Source of the DNA: Sphagnum compactum | Taxonomy: Eukaryota; Bryophyta; Sphagnopsida; Sphagnales | Direction of reading: 5' to 3' | Length of the DNA stretch: 64,000 nucleotides | Assembly (NCBI GenBank): GCA_965153455.1 | Contig: OZ234500.1 | Location: 2,790,001-2,854,000, forward strand | In this document: one piece after another, positions 60,193 to 64,000 of the stretch | Layout: every line of letters starts with the position of its first letter | Position numbering within the stretch: position 1 is the first letter of the stretch | Position numbers and translations under genes: made by a program | Notes under the pieces: model-generated | Database searches by the model: none | What the model saw: the letters and a program-made list of their open reading frames with translations, nothing else | What the model was told of the DNA's origin: nothing

Positions 60193-61901
60193 ATGAAGAT
60201 CCAGTGTGATGTATGCGACAAGAATAAGGCCGCCGTAATGTGCTGTGCGGACGAAGCTGTCCTGTGCACAGACTGTGACACAAGAGTGCATGCTGCAAAT
60301 AAGCTGGCTAACAAACATCAGCGTATTCATCTCATGTCAGCCTCCGATGTTCCCGCCCGCTCATGTGACATTTGCCAGGTTAGTTCTTTTCCGCCACACC
60401 TCTAATACACGTATTACATGATCTCATATGCAAATCTTTCTTCTGATCTCGTATGCGCCTTTCTCCATTCACAGCATTTGACACAGGCATGTTTCATACG
60501 CAGTAATAGAGGTTATTGATCAGTCTAGACTCCATTGCATTTCTTGAGAATGATGGACCGCAATACAGATACAGCAGACATGTCCTGTTTTTTTGTGTGC
60601 AGGAGAAGACTGGCTTCTTCTTTTGTCTGGAGGACAGAGCTCTGCTGTGCCGTGAGTGTGATGTTTCGATTCACACAGCCAACTCTCTGGCGTCCAGCCA
60701 TAAGAGGTTTCTAGTGCCAGGTATCAGAGTGGCTTTGGAGGCGATGGTTGGACAACAAGCAGAACCTGCAGCAGAACTAGTAGTGCCTGCTGAAGAAGTT
60801 GCTGCTGCTGCCGAGGCTGTGGCCCAATATACTCCATCTTCTCGAAGCAGTTCTACCACTACCTGTGATACTAGAAGCCCTGGTAAAACGGCAAATGATT
60901 TTGCTACTATATGCAGATCCTCCCCTGTGGCGAACCCATCAGAGATATTGCCTACTCCAGCACCAAAAAGTCTACAAGGAGCAATGGTGGTAGCTGCCGT
61001 ACCCGCGAAGAGTGCAGGGATGATCCTGCAGACTCCAATCAACAATGTACACCTGCAAACTGGGAACTCGGAAGTGTGGAAGAAAAGTAGCATTACAGAG
61101 TTTCTAATTGAAGCTGTACCTGGCTGGAGAGTTGACGAGTTGCTTAGTCTTGCAGAGATGGGCGACGGTTTTAATACATCAGCTGTTCATGACATTGGAT
61201 CACCCTGCAAGGTATGTACATTGCTTCATTCATCTCCTCTCCCTGCTGCAACTCATGTCATGCTGTTGACATTCTGAGGGACTCAAAGATGTGTGCCTGT
61301 CAGCTCATGAAGAGTCCATCAATGTTGTGCAGTGATGGGTGTCTAATATTGACGTGTGATTGCATGTAGATCAGCACTTTGGCAATGGCAATTTCATAGG
61401 AAGAACTCAGGATGTTCAACATGTTGTTCATGTAGGATCTGATGCACAATTATTCAATGTGGGTGCTCTGGAAACGAAGGCATTCTCTCTTCTTAATTAT
61501 ATCATTGTTTCTAATTGATGATCTGACGTACAATATTGCCATTGAGTTACATGTCCTGAATTTAGGTCATGCTGGGGTTTGTTTGCCTGCAGGCAGATGC
61601 ATCAAATTACACTGGAAGTTTTAACTGGACAGTCGATTTGAGGTCTTTCGATGAACAAGTAGACGTGAGTTCACATCGTAAGGTTCCCCAGATCCCTTCT
61701 CCCCCGACTATGTCTGGTTTGTTCTCTTCCACCAGATCATCAATCCTGGGATCTGTGAAAGCAATTAATAAGCAGGAAGCTGCAGCACAACATGCTTCGC
61801 CCGATTTCGGTAATGCATTTGTGGTTCCTGACGTTGATCTTTGTTCATCATCAACTTCAAGAATGCTTGCAAAACGTAACCGAACCCAGTATGGTATGTA
61901 G
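60193..61901 (+). CDS. Double B-box zinc-finger protein (BBX/DBB, STO-STH type)
   Basis: Nuclear regulator that acts in light, clock or hormone signalling by binding partners such as HY5 or COP1 in known plants. Exons 60193-60378, 60603-61211, 61593-61901, joined in phase 0 (367 aa). B-box 1: C5, C8, C17, C25, C28, H33, H42. B-box 2 spans the first intron: C58, C61, C70, C78, C81, H86, H95. A long Ala/Ser/Pro-rich middle follows, then ITEFLIEAVPGWRVDELLSL, the conserved motif of the BBX20-25 group, and VPQIPSPPTMSGLF. There is no CCT domain, so it is the two-box class. ATG 60,193 is fixed by the MKIQCDVC start typical of the family. The stop codon overlaps a good donor (TATG|GTATGTAG), so a longer form is possible. 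Confidence 0.93.
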
Positions 61902-63489
61902 CAATATTGCAGATCCCTTACTACTACTCCATAGCTTGAGCAATGATGACTCCCTCATGAGCTTAATCCAGTGCCGCATTTTACTTTTGCTAGAGTATTC
62001 GTAATATTTAGCTGAAACTAGCAGCTGGGCCTTTGTTCCCCTTGAAGCGAACTCTCGGTGTCATATTTCCCGAAGAGGGACTAGACCAAGCTCAGGGCGC
62101 TTATGTGGTTTCACGACTGAGAATCTTGGGTAGTACATCTTGCAAAAGTAAAGATGCGTATGTCTACTACAGAACCTGACTTCCAGAAGCATCTTATAAT
62201 CTAAGCCCCAGGAGAGGAGTGTGTAGCGAACTTGACAACTCGAAGCTCCTTTGGAGCTCAAGCAAAGATCCAGACAGATCAAATGAGGCTTTCCTGTCAA
62301 GATGGAAATTCTTGGTTCCAGGCGAATGCGTGATTCTATTCTGTGGACAAATGTGGAGCCCGAACCCACATTCTCTGCATCACAGCGCATTGTTCTTGCT
62401 GGAGGGTTTCAGTTTCTCATCAAGGGTGGTCAGAGATCTTATATATGCTGTGCAGTCACTGTATTCAGCTGTGCTAAAGAGCTTCAAATCCTTGATTGAG
62501 GTTTGTCTATAAATCCAAAGCACACATGCTATTATGCACAGAATGTGAATGTGTAGGTGATCTATTCTACAGGTTTATGAAATAATAAGTATTATTGTAG
62601 TAAATTCTAGTCAAGCTGTCATGCACTAGCTTGATTTTTTTAGTACTTGTATGACTACAGCAGCACTTTTACAGGAGGATCTCATCGTGACACAACAGCA
62701 TGACCACATGTGCCATTTTTCTTCTTGCCTTTGTTTTCCTCTGCCTCTCAGGGAGAGACTATGGAATGTTCACTGCAGAGTTCATCTGTCCCTACATTTT
62801 CAGCAGTATTTCCTATTTGGACTGTTGCTGGTTTGGAAGGAATGACTAGTTCTCTTAGAGAGTCAGTTCTCTTGCAAAATCAAGTTGTCTTCAAATGCAC
62901 CATTGAAATGCAGTTACATGCTTAGGCAGAGACATTGGGGCAACTAGCTGCGATAGAGGCCGACCTGTTTCAGTAGATGAAGTTAGAGTCTCTTTAGTGT
63001 GATTTCAGAAGATGAAGCTTTTTCATCTCATTGCCAAAAACTCCAGAGTTTGGTTGCTGCAATTTAAGAGCCTGGAAATTGTGGAATTAAAAGTGGTTGT
63101 TGGAATTTTCAATAGCCAGATTTTGATCAAAACTTTACCAAATTCCTACAATAGGTAGCCAACAACAAAAGAAGAATGCTTAAAATATTTTCGTTTCATG
63201 TCTGGTTGATAGCTAAATTTGATTAGATATCTTCTTATGAACATTGATGGGAACTTCAACAAATTACAATACATCATAAAATGAATTTCAATCACGCCAC
63301 AAAATTGAAAAAGAAACACTGGACCACAGCCGTCCTTGCGAAAAGCGTGTGGAAATAATACCCTGAACCAGGAGGTACAAATCAACTTGTACTTTGCAAT
63401 TGACTTTGTTAGCACATGCTTCCTTTGTACCGTCTGGTTGATTAGTGTTTCTTATGGAAGACGTCAAATGAGGTCTGGTGTTCTTCAGG
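61902..63489 (+). other. 3' UTR and downstream flank of the B-box gene
   Basis: Composition stays gene-like to about 62.95 kb, then becomes AT-rich. It contains the alternative exon listed separately. A frame at 62,302-62,499 is open but has no intron-exon context. Confidence 0.4.
62752..62849 (+). CDS. Possible alternative last exon of the B-box gene
   Basis: If the donor at 61,894 is used (exon end 61,893, phase 1), the acceptor after TTTTCCTCTGCCTCTCAG at 62,751 gives an in-frame continuation of 31 codons beginning GRDYGMFTAEF and ending at TAG 62,849; total 397 aa. The pyrimidine tract is strong and the phase fits. Against it, the tail is short and Cys/Phe-rich and I know no matching motif. 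The same bases can also be read open in a second frame. Confidence 0.35.
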
Positions 63490-63833
63490 TATGGGTCCTT
63501 ATTGTAGTCAGTACAAAAGTATTGCCTGCTTCTTTTTTTTCGCTCTTTTTCTGCCCTTGATCTAATCTTTTTCTAAGAAAAGATGGATGATGCCCAAACA
63601 CACTTTGGAACCGTGTTATTATGAGCGTTTTGGGATTGTAATTGGTTTGGGTGCCCATTACAAACCCAGAATCCCTTGTCGTGCACATATACAAGCCCAA
63701 AACCTGCAGAACAGTACCCAAAATGTGTCTGCACACCACCACACACATTTTGGAGCGGCAAATGGGCAGTCAGGGGGAGGAAAAAAAGAATCAGGCAGTA
63801 GTACTTTTGTACTGCTTGCAATAAGCACCAATA
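63490..63833. mobile_element. Foldback/MITE-like element with about 50-bp inverted ends
   Basis: Left end TATGGGTCCTTATTGTAGTC, AGTACAAAAGTATTGCCTGC, TTCTTTTTTTTC. Right end read inverted ATTGGTGCTTATTGCAAGC, AGTACAAAAGTACTACTGCC, TGATTCTTTTTTTC. Total length about 344 bp. It contains a further internal inverted pair around GGGATTGTAATTGG / CCATTACAAACCCAGAATCCC. No transposase; target duplication unclear. Frames of 60-100 codons on both strands are by-products of the inverted structure. Confidence 0.7.
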
Positions 63834-64000
63834 GCTGATTTAAACAGCTTGGGTTACATACCACATGCTTTCTGCATGTTCTCACGTAAGCCCCCCTCAT
63901 TGGGTGTGGCCAATGTGAATGACATTGGGAATTGCATGATGTAGTTGAGATATTTGTGTTTGGTTTTCTGATGCCCACTAGTTTGAAGTTTTAACCACTC

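Noticed and set aside
60671-61093. 140-codon minus-strand frame opposite B-box exon 2
   Set aside because: It lies wholly within a well-supported coding exon on the other strand and has no motif; it is a composition shadow.
63587-63978. Overlapping frames on both strands near the window end
   Set aside because: They coincide with the inverted-repeat element and reflect its symmetrical structure.

Overview
The window is nuclear DNA of a land plant. It shows multi-exon genes with GT/AG introns, plant-type gene families, decayed Ty1/copia elements, CACTA-like elements and long AT-rich gene-poor stretches. Only two genes are convincing in 64 kb, both on the + strand, so gene density is low. The B-box protein carries a PGWRVDELL motif, and the CHD3 protein has an unusual Tudor-like N-terminus. 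Both hint at a non-flowering lineage (bryophyte, lycophyte, fern or gymnosperm), but I cannot fix the taxon from sequence alone. I saw no tRNA, rRNA or CRISPR.

Layout. 0.9-1.8 kb: decayed copia reverse transcriptase/RNase H. 3.77-4.05 kb: a 97-bp tandem repeat and a GA tract just upstream of gene 1. 4.17-15.38 kb: an 18-exon CHD3/Mi-2-type chromatin remodeller (Tudor-like, PHD, two chromodomains, complete SNF2/helicase core, DUF1087-like stretch, long polar tail), joined here by hand with every intron phase consistent (1651 codons plus stop). 16-59 kb: an AT-rich repeat desert. It holds further copia remnants (19.2, 25.5-26.4 and 32.3-32.7 kb), three candidate CACTA-type non-autonomous elements (26.5-29.2, 34.1-35.6 and 48.3-50.5 kb), a possible 7-kb element bounded by 31-bp inverted repeats (37.3-44.4 kb), an inverted pair of about 0.8-0.9-kb repeats (41.9 and 52.8 kb), a TIR-bearing MITE candidate (44.7-45.1 kb) and many minisatellite-like arrays. 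59.2-62.9 kb: a double B-box zinc-finger gene (BBX/DBB, STO-STH type) with a CT-rich leader, upstream ORFs and a possible extra last exon. 63.5-63.8 kb: another small inverted-repeat element.

The two genes are about 44 kb apart and need not be co-regulated. The first would act on chromatin (ATP-driven nucleosome remodelling with histone-mark readers). The second would act in light/hormone transcription networks through protein-protein contacts. The rest is best read as layered transposon decay. Its recurring feature is clusters of TAGGTAGG/CCTAGG motifs found inside several CACTA-like candidates.
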